64,000 nucleotides of DNA from Macrothele yani. Its lineage: Eukaryota; Arthropoda; Arachnida; Araneae; Macrothelidae. The number at the start of each line of letters is the position of its first letter. Position 1 is the first letter of the stretch. Below are positions 12,206 through 23,912 of the stretch, piece by piece. The DNA is taken from assembly GCA_039090855.1 (NCBI GenBank), contig CM077024.1, forward strand, positions 64,999,594-65,063,593, written 5' to 3'. The position numbers and the translations under genes were made by a program. The notes beneath the pieces are model-generated. The model made no database searches. It was not told where the DNA came from and was given only the letters and a program-made list of their open reading frames with translations.

Positions 12206-13033
12206 GGTTTACAATGGGTGTTTTAAACTCTTGCAACTCATTCTAATCTGCGGCCATGGGAAACGACGGTCACCTAGTTGGTTTTTTGTAAATATATCAT
12301 CGTACTTTGAAATAATAACAGGAGGGCAAAAGATGTATTTTCATATGCGTAAATATACATATAACGAATGACCCTCAAACTTTAAAAAGAAATAAGTAAA
12401 GAATTTGACTGTACGCGACACATCACAAGGGCATAAGAAAATATGTCTTTCCTTGCATATTTCCTGCATTTTCATATCGTCTTTCAGAAAATACATCTTT
12501 CCCAGGTTCAGAGGTAGAAACGGATGAATTTCAACCTGGAGTGGGTGATTTAATATCCCACAGTTATTTACTTAGCGTGAACTTAATGATCTGGTAAGAG
12601 GTTCGAACTTACTTAAGAATCTGCAGAGTTTTTCGGTTCAAGGTTCAAGTTTAAGAGTCTGTTACCACTGAGGACACATTCTTTCATGATATAGGCATCC
12701 TGAATGGGAATTAGATCCACATTTTTCATAAAGAGAATCAATGGTACAATATACTGTCGGGACGTTTGCGGGTTGATGTTTTGCATACAGCGTTCCTGAT
12801 TGGAGTATATCTTTTGACTCCAAACAAGAAAAAGATAGCCAAAAAGGAAAATTTACTACATAATGCACATACTTTTTCACCAAGCCCTGTCGCTCATTCC
12901 CACTTTTAAAAGGAAAAGTATAAAAGTACAGTGGAATAAAAAGTCAACATTGGGAAAAGAAAGAACGGCCACGAGAAATTCTTTTTCACCTTGATCAAAA
13001 ATATAATTCTCGTACATAAACCGCGGGTGAACC
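12206..13033. other. no recognisable feature
   Basis: AT-rich spacer with nothing supportable. Confidence 0.45.
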
Positions 13034-13044
13034 TTTCGAAGATT

Positions 13045-13273
13045 TTTTTTTTTTTTTGATTGGAGGTTTAACGACCACCGTGAGCAACTCAATGGGCTAT
13101 AACCAGTCGCCCGTCCCTAATTTAGGGTCACTGGTTCCAGGGAAGGGAGAGAGCCAGTGCCGTAAGACAAACACAACATCCATGCCTGACCGGGATTCGA
13201 ACCCGGACCCCTTACGGACGAATGATCATAGGCCAGCGCCTTAGACCACTGCGCCACCGGGGCGGGGGCGGCT
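13045..13273 (-). mobile_element. S1 SINE (tRNA-derived), with target duplication
   Basis: On the minus strand a tRNA-like head (GGTGGCGCAGTGGTCTAAGG as box A, GGGTTCGAATCCCGG as box B) is followed by an unrelated body ending CGTTAAACCTCCAATC and poly(A). TTTCGAAGATT flanks it at 13034-13044 and 13274-13284. This is the reference copy for the S1 family, which recurs about ten times in the window. Pol III transcribes such elements from the internal boxes, and a partner LINE mobilises them. Confidence 0.92.
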
Positions 13274-13334
13274 TTTCGAAGATTGTACTTCACTTCTTGC
13301 AAATTAAACTGGAGTTAACTGCAATTTGTGAAGA

Positions 13335-13840
13335 TCTTAAGCAATTATGATGCGTGTTTTAAATATGTTCGTAGCAAGTTTTCATCCCTCAAACAAGAAA
13401 GGCTGAACGAAGTATTTTTATTCGACCTCAGATCCGAAAACTGTTCAGTGAGAAAACCATGAAAAATTGTAACTAGGCACTCCTGAGCTTCAAACCTCGA
13501 TAAACTTTTTGGGAAACGCAATGGATTCGACATACAAGGAAATGGTGGAAGATATGATGAAAAACAAAAAATCTGGCTGCAACTTCAGTATGAAAATCCA
13601 CTTCTTGCATTCACATTTACGTTATTTTCCTCCAAGCCTAAGGATCGTAAGAAAAGAGCAAGGAGACAGATTTCACCAGGACATTAAGGAAATGGGAAAA
13701 AAGGTATTAGGAACGGTGAAATGGAAACATGGGGGCAGATTACTGTTGTATGTTACGAAAAACGATGTTAGTGAACACAAATCCACCTTGGTTAAGCACG
13801 AAAATCAAAAAAGCGAAAATTGCATCTGTCAAGCCTATGG
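13335..13840 (+). pseudogene. frameshifted fragment of an arthropod repeat gene ('GCN-S-KIHFLHSHL' family)
   Basis: The upstream piece in one frame reads FIRPQIRKLFSEKTMKN. The main frame then reads STYKEMVEDMMKNKKSGC, NFSMKIHFLHSHLRYFPPSL and QGDRFHQDIKEMGKK. A final frame reads MGADYCCMLRKTM. From memory this order matches a protein family very common in arthropod genome predictions, with the pattern GPQI-x-L, GCNMSLKIHFLHSHL, ERFHQDI and ADYCW. That family is presumably carried by a transposable element; its biochemical function is unknown to me. At least two frameshifts and two in-frame stops make this copy non-functional. Confidence 0.6.
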
Positions 13841-13905
13841 ATACGGAGCATCTGTCAAGCCTATGGATACGGAGCATCTGTATCTTGCATCTGTCAAGCC
13901 TCATG
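13826..13905. repeat. 26-bp tandem repeat (about 3 units)
   Basis: The unit GCATCTGTCAAGCCTATGGA plus TACGGA occurs twice in tandem and a third, diverged unit follows. It overlaps the end of the preceding pseudogene, so it arose after that gene decayed. Confidence 0.75.
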
Positions 13906-14039
13906 TTACGGAACAATATCCATAGGTTTGCGTATTGCTTCGTAACATGTAGCACATGTTACGGAGCAAGCCTATATGGATAACTCCGTAAGTTTCTGCA
14001 CCGGATACAGCTCCTGAGGGGAAATCCTTTGTATATGAT

Positions 14040-14960
14040 TTATAACTTTTGTAAAAAATGGTTTGGCCATCAGGTGGCGTAAGCTTAATTTCCGCGTCTG
14101 ATGTATTTGCAGCAAAATATGAGCTTCCAAAATTTCGATTGAAAAAAAGTCTTTTGTTGACCGATACTACTCATATCGACAAACGTTTTAAGAACATTTT
14201 CTTCTTGAAATAATGCATGGTTTCTACGCCAGGGGCGTAGATGTATATCTTATTTTTGTCACTATCTCTATTTCTAGGAGACCGATTTGAAAAATTCCTT
14301 CTTTGTTGGATGGTGTTTCCACTGCGAAATGTTTTCCATATTAATTCAAAATTTTCAAGTAAATCATAGACTTTCCGCTAAGGGGCACAAAGGTAAATTG
14401 CGTTTTCTGCGTTATTTCTGCTCCTAAAGCTCCGATTTCAAAATTCTTCCTGTATCGCATACAAGACCTGATGGAAAATATTTTTCACATAATTTCTAAT
14501 GTTTGGTAAATAATGGTTTGGCCACCAGGGGGCATAAGTGTTAATTTCTGCTTCTGATGTATTTGTAGCAAAATCTGGGCTCCTGAAAACTCGACTAATT
14601 TTTTTTCTTGGACCGATACCGCTCATATGGAAAAACCTTTTGGAATACTTTCTTCGTAAAATAATGCATGGTTTTCAAAGTCACATCTTATTTTTGTCGA
14701 TATCTCTATTTCTAAGAGCCCGATTTGAAAAATTATTTCTATGTTGGAGAGCGTTTCCGGTGTGAAATGTTTCTCATATAAATTCAGGTTTTTCTTAACG
14801 CACAAGTCTGCAACCATAGAACGTAAGCTCACGATTCCGTTTACAGCAATATCTGAGGTATTAAAAACCCGATTGAAAAACTTCTTTCTTCTGTCAGATA
14901 CTATTGTTTCCATACCAGTTCCATTGACTTTGAATAGCTTTGATAAATTTAATTTGCATC
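14040..14960. repeat. two direct, diverged copies of a ~450-bp repeat
   Basis: The block ATGGTTTGGCCA-CAGG at 14058 recurs at 14513. The following sequence stays collinear, including TGATGTATTTG-AGCAAAAT, AATAATGCATGGTTT and TATCTCTATTTCTA-GAG. The second copy runs towards 14900. A related, inverted and more decayed set lies at 47600-48310. No coding capacity is evident. Confidence 0.7.
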
Positions 14961-15239
14961 AGAACGGATTCAAAAGACGTGTTTATTACACCCGAAAATT
15001 CGGTGTCATCTTTCTTGTTTCTTTTTCAATTTGAAATTTCGGTTACGTGGTAAAAAAGCTGATGCACTTTTTGAGATCAGCATCACAAAGAAATTAAAAA
15101 TCTCCTTTTTCATAGGAGATTTTAAGTGTAGTTGTGATAATATCACAAAATGTGCCGTTGAAGAAGATTTTGGAAAATGCCAACCTTCTAAGGAAAACTA
15201 TAAACGATAATTGGAGATAAAAAAATTCCCTTATTTGTG

Positions 15240-15317
15240 GTCTGTTACACTACTATCTGCTGGCAAGACGTTAGGCATCAAGACATTGGATCGTTGGACC
15301 TGCGTAATTTCTTTATA
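15240..15317. repeat. unit of a ~75-bp tandem repeat split by TcA2
   Basis: CTGGCAAGACGTTAGGCATC and its continuation to the TA at 15316 are repeated just beyond TcA2 at 16557-16629, and partly again at 16630-16690. TcA2 therefore inserted at a TA inside a short tandem array. Confidence 0.7.
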
Positions 15318-16554
15318 CACTATATTGACAAAGGTTTCCGGACACATAGAAGAGAAACACAACATAGCATTTATTGACATACATTAGCACGGTGTCGGGC
15401 CACCTTTGGTCTTAATGCATGCACTGACTCTTCGAGACATGCTTTCGACAAGATTTTGGAACACAGCGATAGGTATGCGCTTCCATTCAGTACATAATGC
15501 TGCCGTTAACTGTTGCTTAGTAGTAGGCCTTGGTTTCAAACTTCTTATGCGGCGCTCTAATTCATCCCCTAGGTGCGCTATGGGATTAAGATCAGGGCTT
15601 TGTGCTGGCCAGTCCACACACGACACGGAATTATCGTCAAACCATGCCGTAACAGTCCTTGCTTTATGGCTCGGTGTATTATCCTGCTGGTACCAACAAG
15701 GCTCGGTTCCATAGTATTGCCACAGAGTTGATAGAGCATAATTGTCCAGAATATCGAGGTAGACGTGCTGGTTAACAGGTTTGTCCACGATAACCAATGG
15801 GTCCGGACCATACCACGAAAAACACCCCCACACGAGTACACTGCCAGCTCCAAATTTGACCGTAGGAACAGTACACTGTGGTAAATAGCGTTCCTCCGGC
15901 TGCCGCCACACACGGCCATCAGACTGATGGATCGTGTGTCTGGATTCATCAGTCCATAGGACCCGTTTCTATTGATTTACGATCCACGATAAATATTCTT
16001 TACACCACGCTAAACGACAAGTAGCATTCCGAGTGGAGATGAAAGGCTTATGCGCAGCTGCACGACCACGGTTACCTATGGAATGAAGTTCTGTGCGAAT
16101 GGTACGTGTACATATCGAGGTTCCAGCATTTTTACTCACCTGTACACTGAGGTCTTGTACAGTACTCAGTCGATTAGCTGTAACGACTCACCTGAGGCTT
16201 CGACCTCCTCTATCACTGATTTTCTTTGGTCTGCCGGTACGTTGTGCTACTTCAGGCACGCCATGTGTCTTCCACTTATTCAGTGCATCGAAAACAGTTG
16301 ACTTGGGTATGTTTAAAAGCCTCTCGGTTTCTCTCATGGACAACCCACTAATATAACATCCAACAATCTTTCCTTTCTCAAAGTCAGTTCTCTACCGCCG
16401 CGACATTTTCACTCAAATTCACAGTGCGATATGATCGCGGTCAGCTGCAGTCTTGTTTTTATACCGTTTGAAGCTGTACCGCGCATCTTAACAACGCAGC
16501 AGGTCCGTTCATTTGCTTTTGAAGGGATGTCCGGAGACTTTTATCAATATAGTG
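15318..16554 (-). mobile_element. TcA2: full-length Tc1-like element (1237 bp)
   Basis: The termini are inverted: CACTATATTGACAAAGG at the left and the complement CTTTTATCAATATAGTG at the right, each next to TA (15316-15317 and 16555-16556). One transposase gene reads on the minus strand. This copy has no internal insertions and shows the uninterrupted sequence at the LINE target (CCTTGCTTTATGGC at about 15659-15672). Confidence 0.93.
15384..16406 (-). pseudogene. TcA2 transposase, DD34E family, with catalytic Glu replaced
   Basis: The start ATG is at 16406 (MSRR). The N-terminus has a helix-turn-helix (GCYISGLSMRETERLLNIPK) and a second HTH-like block. The first catalytic Asp is in LWTDESRHTIHQSDGRV, the second in YQQDNTPSHKARTV. 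The third position reads DLNPIAHLGDELERR, whereas TcA1 and TcA3 have NPIEHLWDE, so the catalytic Glu is Ala here. The D-to-third-residue spacing is 34. A stop in RR-stop-RTDFEK and others in the middle also disable it. It would have acted on its own TIRs in the nucleus. Confidence 0.9.
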
Positions 16555-16556
16555 TA

Positions 16557-16690
16557 TGTTAGTTCTCCACTGACAAGACGTTAGGCATGAAAACACTGGA
16601 CCGTTGGACCGGCGTAATTTTGTTATATGTTAGTTCCAAGCTGGCAAGCTCCGTTGGCCGATGTAATTTCGTATACGTTAGTTCAACGCA
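16557..16690. repeat. tandem repeat units right of TcA2
   Basis: Two units beginning GTTAGTTC, the first with GACAAGACGTTAGGCATG, the second shortened. They correspond to the unit at 15240-15317. Confidence 0.65.
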
Positions 16691-16835
16691 CATGTGCTAG
16701 TGGAGTTTCACTAAAATTATTATAGTTTTCTCTTTCACTGTGAAAAATATCTTCTGCTCCCTAACGTAACGATTTCATGTTCTAAAACGGCGCGTCTACG
16801 TCATTCATTCGGTATTAAGCAAATTTCTCCCTACC

Positions 16836-17013
16836 GAGTGATCAGAGGTACGGGCTTTTGGCTAACTCTCTGAATTGGGCTTGGATTCGATTCCCGGATG
16901 CGGTATGGGTGGTGTTTTTGTTCTACGTGGATGGTTCTTTTCTTTCCCCAAAACCATTTACCCTAAATTAGTATTGGACGATTGTAGCTTTCGTTTAAAC
17001 CTAAATAAAAAAA
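16836..17013 (+). mobile_element. S1 SINE, old diverged copy
   Basis: Box B-like TTGGATTCGATTCCCGG is followed by the S1 body order GTGTTTTTGTTCTACG, TTTACCCTAAATTAG, CGTTTAAACCTAA and a short A-run. Box A is decayed and no duplication is readable. Confidence 0.65.
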
Positions 17014-17437
17014 TCCAATTTCTTTGCACAATTTCAAGCGTGACATTGTACTTACTCCTTACGTATTTGCTGACTTTCATATTTATTGATTTCAAAAGCA
17101 ATGCGGTGTGGAGGCAACTATTTTTTACAAAAACGATAATTAACATCATGCCACCAAAGTTAGTTTTTACAGCCTGTAGATAAAATAAAAAAATTTTGTA
17201 TTGAAGTCACATTGGTGGATATCCCACGGAAGAGCAAATATCATCCAACGCTTCCGTCTACTTAAAGAGATTATAGAGAGGTAAAATTTTTCGAGCAGAC
17301 TTCTAATCAATTCACAATGAACTAAGTATACATGGGTAAGAATTAATTCCTGCTTGTCGGAATATTTTTCTTTTCATACCTATTCCACTGCTTTAACAGA
17401 GGTGGTGTTCCCTAAATGCAAATATGTGGCACCTTGC

Positions 17438-17491
17438 TAGGCTGTATTTATTTCATGTTTCATGTAGGCTGTATTTATTTCATGTTTCATA
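17438..17491. repeat. 27-bp perfect tandem duplication
   Basis: TAGGCTGTATTTATTTCATG and its continuation TTTCATG occur twice head to tail. Confidence 0.8.
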
Positions 17492-17497
17492 CAATGA

Positions 17498-19140
17498 TAA
17501 TAATTTTTGAGCGCACAAAGGAAGTCTGTCCTGCATCACGCATCAGAGCAAACGATCATTTTGAATGACTACATTCCTACTTGGAAGTTGAATGCGACCA
17601 TCAAGACGCCACATGAAGCAGCAATTTGTATTCAAATGAGTGGAAAGCAGTCGACAAATTTCTACTAGGTAAATAAAAAGGCCTGCCTTTCGAATGCGTA
17701 CAGCAGCAGTCTGTATGTTCGCAGGACCTGAGTTCTCGGCTGCTGCTCGCAAGGCGCAGCGATCTGATCTTTCTTGTGTCTTCACACGCTCGAACTGCAG
17801 TGTGGTCGGCGGCATGTCGTTCTTCCTTCACACTTCACGGGCTCACAACCTGGGTAGGGTGAATGGCCAGACAGACATCGACAGTGTCTTTCCTTTAGGA
17901 TTCTTAATGATCTTTACCGGCAAAAGACTGGCATTTCTTTGATTGTGAATTCCTCGGAATCTGACGCGAATCCTGCTGCTAATAAAGACTTTTGCCGACA
18001 ATCACGCGACAATGTTGAAAAAAAGAAAGCAAAATGAAGAAAAAAAGGATGCCTTCCTATATCTTGTTGTGTGCTGATGATAATGATCGTTCGTCTTGAT
18101 GAACACTGTGTTGCTGATCAAGAAGAAAATGATCTAGTTCCACGTGCGAATCTAATTAAGAAAGGAATTTCCCAACCTCATAATAGCGTTGTTTTTCCGC
18201 AGCCCGAGTACTTTGCACCCGAAGAAAGTCAAGCATGTCAAAGTAGATGGGTACACCAGTTTTATAAGCAGCGCCAAAAGATAAGAGAACATAAAATATA
18301 TATATGCTATCATGTCAGCAGCCACTCGGAAGAAATGTTTAAGGAAACAAATAATAGATACCTCAGCTTTAGTTTTGATTTGAATTAGTTTCTGCTCTGA
18401 GAGGGGAAGAAGCATTTATTTCAATGTGCCTCTATTTTCTTGTGTTCTAATTTCATGGTAATCCATGACAGGAAAGAAAGTGAGGAAATATTCCAAGGAA
18501 AAAAATGTATGTAGTACTGCAAAAAGGGAAATAATGTTCGAATACATTTTTCAAGTTTTATCTTGTGAAGCACAAATTATTTCTCCTGTTTTGTTCGCAA
18601 AAGAAAACAAGGAAATAGAAACTAAAAACAAAATAAAACAAGTTAGCTCTAAACAAAAAAAATTTTTAAGTACCAATGCAGCTCTGAAGAAAATGAAATC
18701 AGTGAGATTTTCTCATCAGTTGTACTACTTAATCAGAGTTCATTAATTTAATGCAGCTTACTTTATTTTGTAGCCTGTAATAATAATACAGCTGCATCTA
18801 ATTTGTTTAATTTTAAAAGTCTTTTTATTTTTGTACTTTCTTTAAATTTACAAAGCAATTTAAGTCCTTTGTATAATGATTTGAAGTTTTAATTTTATTT
18901 TCCGTTTTCTAAGAAATTTTACTGAATTTATATCGATGCGAAAAAGGATTTCATTTTCATAGAAATGGCGCTTAAGAACTGCAAGAAATATTAGTCATTA
19001 ATTGACATATTTTTTAAAGTCTCGCGTCATAAAACACTTGAAGAAAAACCTTAGAACGTATTTTGTACTAAATCGGCACGAAAGTGCAATATAAAGCAAT
19101 AACTTTTAAAGGGACAGTTAATGGGAGAGCTGAATCAAGA
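17498..19140. other. no recognisable feature
   Basis: AT-rich sequence. The ORFs at 18071-18388 (105 aa) and 18465-18746 (93 aa, Lys-rich) have no recognisable motif and are probably chance. Confidence 0.4.
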
Positions 19141-19149
19141 AAAAGTTGA

Positions 19150-19485
19150 AACTGGCTATGAAACAGTAGGTTTGAAATGGTTCTTAGAGCTACGAAACAG
19201 TTGTTTTATGTTTAGAGCTATAAAGCAGTTGTCTTGTCTTGTAAATGGTGCTTAGAGCTACAGAACAGCGGTTTTGAAAATGGCGCTTAGAGCTATAAAG
19301 CAATAGTTTTTAACATGGCGCTCCAAAAATGGAAAACTTAATATAAATTTTGAAACAGTGTCTTTGGAAATGGTGCTTAGAGCTATAAAACAATGTTGTC
19401 GAAAATGACGCTCAGAGCAATAGAACAGTGGCTTTGAAAATGGTGCCTGGAGTTATATAACAATGATTTTGAAATGGTGGATCTC
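19150..19485. repeat. degenerate minisatellite, ~40-55 bp units
   Basis: AATGG-GCTTAGAGCTA and a following AAACAGT/AAGCAAT block recur about eight times with substitutions and small length changes. Confidence 0.7.
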
Positions 19486-19942
19486 TACTGAAGTAGAAGT
19501 AGCGAGCAGATTAAAAGATTTTGCAAAGTACTTTTGAACATTTCTTAAAAAATGAAAGACTTAATAGGATTCTTCCCCACTACCCCCATTATTATTAACA
19601 TGGAAAATCAGCAACTGCTCTGCTATGTTGATTTCTTGAACTGCGGCATTAATGCCATTTATCATAGGATCGAGTACAGCCTTGCAACGTTTGCCTTCTG
19701 CAAAACCCACTCCTTAATCACAGAAAGCATAAGAGATCAAAGTTTCTTCTTTAATACGAGACATTTGTTTGTTCTTAGTCTGGACGTTTCCACCAACTCG
19801 TCTTAGTGTAGCCACTTTCTTCGGTTGTTAAACTGCTTCAAAATCGTTTAAGTTATTACGGTAACCCGAATTCAGAATGAAATCCTCTTTAATTCACTGT
19901 TGTTCATGTAGCTATCTTCTTAAAAACCTTGCAAACCCCATT

Positions 19943-20016
19943 GACGTGGAGCGGGAATCGAACGTGCATCTCTTGATTTCCGTTCGAATATGCTGCTGTT
20001 ACACTACGCAGAACAA
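19943..20016 (-). repeat. tRNA-like sequence (tRNA-derived SINE head or tRNA pseudogene)
   Basis: On the minus strand TCTGCGTAGTGTAACAGC resembles box A and ACGTTCGATTCCCGC box B at tRNA-like spacing. The acceptor arm does not pair convincingly, so a functional tRNA is unlikely. Confidence 0.5.
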
Positions 20017-20341
20017 CGAACTTCCAAGCATATGAAGCTAAGCAGTTGAAGATTAGGAAATGAACTAAATTAATATTTTTGCTAGTTAATGCAATCCTAA
20101 TCTTCTTCCTATAATGAAATAAAGGCAATTCTGTGCAGAAATCGGATTACCGAAAATAACATACTTGTACATTTTCTCCAACTTGTCTGATCATTCTAGT
20201 TATGTAGTTGGAAAGATTATTAATTTCTGTGATATCTAAAGAACTGGTGAGATATACAACCTGGGTCTGTTCTCGGGTTAGGTTGGTTGTCGAAGCTTCA
20301 AGGAAGTTTTGGGTTGTTTCGATTAGCTCTAATCTGAATTA

Positions 20342-21502
20342 CAGTGGGTGAGTCGACATTTTTGCAACACTTGGGTCACTTTATGTCATCATACGCACCT
20401 TTACAACGAAAGATGACTAGCATTCAAAGTATAGGTCATCGTGTTGCACCGTATTTAACCATCTGTCTGCCAGTTCTTCGATTCCGCGGCGGTACCAGTT
20501 CTTGTCCTTCGAAGCGAAGAACTCATTCACCCGAGCTGCCACCTCCTCCTGGTTGTTGTATTGACACCCGCGAAGGAAGTGGGCCGTGGACCGGAACAGG
20601 TAATAATCCGACGGGGCGAGGTCCGGACTATATCCTGGATGTGGCTTCAGTTCGATGCCCTCAAGTCCCGGAGTTTTGCCTAGGTCGTTCGCGCGGTATG
20701 AGGCCGAGTGTTGTCCTGCTGTAAGAGAGCACGCGTTCTGTTCACCAGTGCCGGGAACTTCTCCTCCAAAACGGCATACATCCGCTCCAGCTGTTCAGAG
20801 TAGAGGTTGGCGTTGATTGTCTGACCGTCTGGAACAAATTCGTAATGGATTATTTCCTCGAAATTCTGACAGACGCAGAGCATCACTTGGTGCTCGAAGC
20901 GCCTGCGTTTGGCAACATGTTCAGGAAGCTGGCCAGGCTCAACCACTGCCGTTGTGTGTAAGAATTGCGAAAATAGACCTACGTTTTATCGCACGTAAAA
21001 GTTCTCTTGATGAAACGTACATCCTTCTTGTTTTCTAAGAGTTTCTTGCACACTTCTACTCGGCGGTTTGCTTCAGCTGGCGTCAGTTCGTGAGGGACAA
21101 TGCGGCAGCTTCTGTAGACCTTTCCGAGGTCCTGAAGGGGACGTACCACGGTGGTCTGTGATATGACCAGCTCGCCTGATAATCTCCGAGTGCTGGTTGT
21201 CGGATATGTCGCTACGGCCTGGCGCACGGTCTCCGAATCCACGGTTTGTTTGGAGCAGCGTTATGGGCAAGTTCAAACTCGTAAAGCAAAAGTTCCCTAA
21301 TTAGCCGGTTGCGGATGTTGATCTTTTAAGCGTCCCAACCACAGACAGAAGGGGGACATGCAATGCTGTTCACAACAACGACTACCCCTTTATATCCCTT
21401 TCGACTGACTGCAGTGCGCGACTTGAACTAGTTTAAACACGTGACATACCCACTGCAGAATATGCGTTTATGCAAATATCGCAAAAGTTTCGACTGACCC
21501 TC
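20342..21502 (-). mobile_element. mariner element (family M2) with decayed D,D34D transposase
   Basis: The ends match as inverted repeats: GTGGGTGAGTCGACATTTTTGC at the left and the complement of GCAAAAGTTTCGACTGACCC at the right, each next to TA. On the minus strand the transposase reads PHELTPAEANRRVEVCKKLL, then TCDKT-stop-VYF where an intact copy would read TCDEKWVYF. It continues YSEQLERMYAVLEEKFPALV, LLQQDNTRPHTA with the second Asp, and YSPDLAPSDYYLF with the third. Frames change at least twice. It is a typical mariner transposase with first, second and third acidic positions recognisable, but it is broken. Confidence 0.9.
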
Positions 21503-21504
21503 TA

Positions 21505-22028
21505 TAGCTCAGATTCCTAAACTACAGTTGCTTAGCCTCAGTTCAGTGAAAGAGCGATGACCTGGGTAGTGGAGCTAAATTATACTGGAACAAAAATCGG
21601 GAGACGTACATTCAATTCCCAGTTCTGGAGCGATGCAAACTTTGTGAGAAGATGGTCGCATGAAGAATAGCGGGCGAAAGGTGATTCCGTGCTGAAATCG
21701 AGCTGCTGAAAATAATATACTCGTGCATTTCCCACGTACGTGCGAAAATTATTTCTATGTTAACTTCTGTGATGGTACAATGGTATCAAATTTCGATGAA
21801 TGCACGGTACAGCAGGCAATATTTAACAAAACTTATTTTTCTGGCGTTCAAATTATCCCCCGCCCCCTCCACCTCCTAAATACAATCTTCCGTAGAACTT
21901 CTGAAAGCCATGGGGAGCATCGTGTGCAGCTGGATCGTGATGTATGCTTGAATGCTCGAAATGTCTGGAAATCTGTTCCGTTCATCAGCTGTAACTTCAT
22001 TTGGGGAAACAAAAAGTCTTCAGCCGGT
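21505..22028. other. spacer, no supported feature
   Basis: No family match. Homology to the M1 mariner begins only near 22029. Confidence 0.4.
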
Positions 22029-22812
22029 ACAATATTAGGCCTCCATTCCTGTGTGAAACGCACGCTAGCGTCAACTGGGTAACGCGATGATATGGAACGT
22101 ACGAGGCTGATGACGTACATCTGGTACGGAGCGTTACGTTATTAGATCAGCAGGATATAGAAGTCGATAAATGTGCTGTTTGGATGCTCTTACGCCATTG
22201 TTGGAAATAGGGTTAAATGCTGCAGCAGTAGTAATAGAAATTTGTGCCATTGAAGGTGAGGTAACAGTGGAGAGCAGCACTGCACGAAAACGATTTCGGC
22301 GCTTCAATGTTGGGGACACCACTCTCGAGCACAAGCCGAGATCAAGACTTTAGCGACTACCAACACTGCCCCAGTGGTCGAAATTGCGACAGCGGGCCCC
22401 AATCCCAGTGCATCACAATTGGCAGCTGATGTAGGATCTTCCTACTCCACCATCGTTCCTCATCTGTACCAGCTTGGTTTCTCTTCCATACACAACTGAA
22501 TAATCCTTCATGAATTGACACCCCAGCAGGTCGAACAATGTGCAGTTTCTGTAGCAGATTGTCCTCAATTTTCACAGGATTTGGAGTAACATTGTCACAG
22601 GTGATGAAGAGTGGAAATTCCTACGTTATCCTATTACTGAGAACCAGTGACTGATGGCAGGCCAAGAAGCACAGCTTTTGGTGCAGAAAGGTCAGTTCTA
22701 GAAGGAAGTCATGCTGTGCATTTGGTGGAATTGTGGGGATCCTGAGCACTGGGTACTCATGCCAGATAGTCAGGCTGTGGACGGGAACCTCTATGTCGAA
22801 CAACTGTAGCCC
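22029..22812 (+). mobile_element. mariner element M1, copy a (both ends missing)
   Basis: Collinear with the fuller M1 copy at 59578-60824 from CTCCATTCCTGTG onward. The N-terminus (GTCGATAAATGTGCTGTT) is shared, TPQQVEQCAVSVAD lies in the middle, and VTGDEEWKFLRY preserves the first catalytic Asp. It stops at GTCGAACAACTGTAGCC, where the next part of the family sequence appears inverted at 22928-22855. Several stops interrupt it. Confidence 0.8.
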
Positions 22813-22844
22813 GTCCATTGGACGGGCGACTTGGGACATGATCC

Positions 22845-23855
22845 ACTTACTGTAAAACCTATTTCTTATTGATGAGCGCTGGGTAGCGTTGCCACAATTT
22901 CATGAACAGGCTACAGTTGTGCGACATGATGGCGGACGTTGTCCTGGAGCAGAAGAACACTATGTCTGTTGACCAAAGCCGGTTGTTTCTACAGCAATTT
23001 CCGGTGCATCTGGTGTAATTCAGCACAATAACGTTCTGCAGTGATGGTTTGGCCTCTTGCCAAAAAACTCCGATTTATTATCTCTGCTGTGGAATACCAG
23101 AGAAGGAGCATCATATTCTTGGTGTGCAGGGGTGGCTTAGGATGCCATCCAGCTGGCTGTGCCTTGCTTAACTATTGTACAAATCGTTTCCAATTATCAT
23201 AAAGGACCCACTTCTCTTCGCATATGATATTTCGATGCAGTAGAGGTTCCTGTTTATTCCTGGCAAGCAGCGACGTCCAGACTTCCAAACGCCTAGTCTT
23301 GTTGGCAGTTATCAACTCATTCGGCACCACATGTCCAGCTTTTGACCTTACCCAGCGTATCCAGACGTCGAACAACTGTCATATGGCGGACACTTACCTT
23401 TGCCGCTATCTCACGACACGTTTTTGTGGGTCCGCTTCAATCACACGTAACAGTACATCGTCAGAAACAGCAACAGATCGGTGACCACGTGCTTCGTTTT
23501 GAAGGTCCGTATCTCCGCTTCGAAACTTCACAAATCATCGCCGAATGGTACGTTCGTTGGCTGTATTCTCCCCAAATGCTTTGTTAACGTTTCGAGCGGC
23601 AATTCCTGCAGAATGGCCCAAATTAAATTCATACAGGAAGATGACTTTCAAGTCCGGCGTCTGCATGTTTCCTTTGCAAGCCACATTACGTCCAAAGAAA
23701 CCACGCCTGAACCTTGTTCTTGACACACGTGCTAGCTATTTACAGTAACTCCGTGACGTAATACCCGCAACACCTGTGGGTGGTTCCATTCTTCTGGGAA
23801 GGGGGGCTGTCTCCACTGCTCGTTTGAGCTGGACATTTCATTCGCACCAATCCAA
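22845..23855 (-). mobile_element. mariner element M3, 3' end replaced by M1-like sequence
   Basis: The minus strand starts at a mariner TIR, TTGGATTGGTGCGAATGAAA, at 23855, next to TA 23856-23857. The transposase N-terminus reads IFLYEFNLGHSAGIAARNVN, then FRSGDTDLQNEARGHRS. Next come VPNELITANKTRRLEVWTSL and CEEKWVLYDNWKR, where family members have CDEKW or GDEKW, so the first catalytic Asp is Glu. LLLQDNVRHHVAQ carries the second Asp. The region with the third Asp is missing. After HVAQ the sequence switches to M1-like DNA (22915-22855). Confidence 0.85.
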
Positions 23856-23912
23856 TACTTAGAAGCTGACTCACCAGTTTTCATTTCATTCGCACCAATC
23901 CAATACTTAGAA
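23834..23912. repeat. duplicated mariner terminus
   Basis: The M3 end, TTTCATTCGCACCAATCCAA plus TACTTAGAAG, occurs at about 23836 and again at about 23883, 47 bp apart. Confidence 0.8.

Noticed and set aside
18071..18746. Two consecutive plus-strand ORFs as a possible small gene
   Set aside because: Low-complexity Lys/Glu composition typical of AT-rich chance ORFs; different frames, no motifs.
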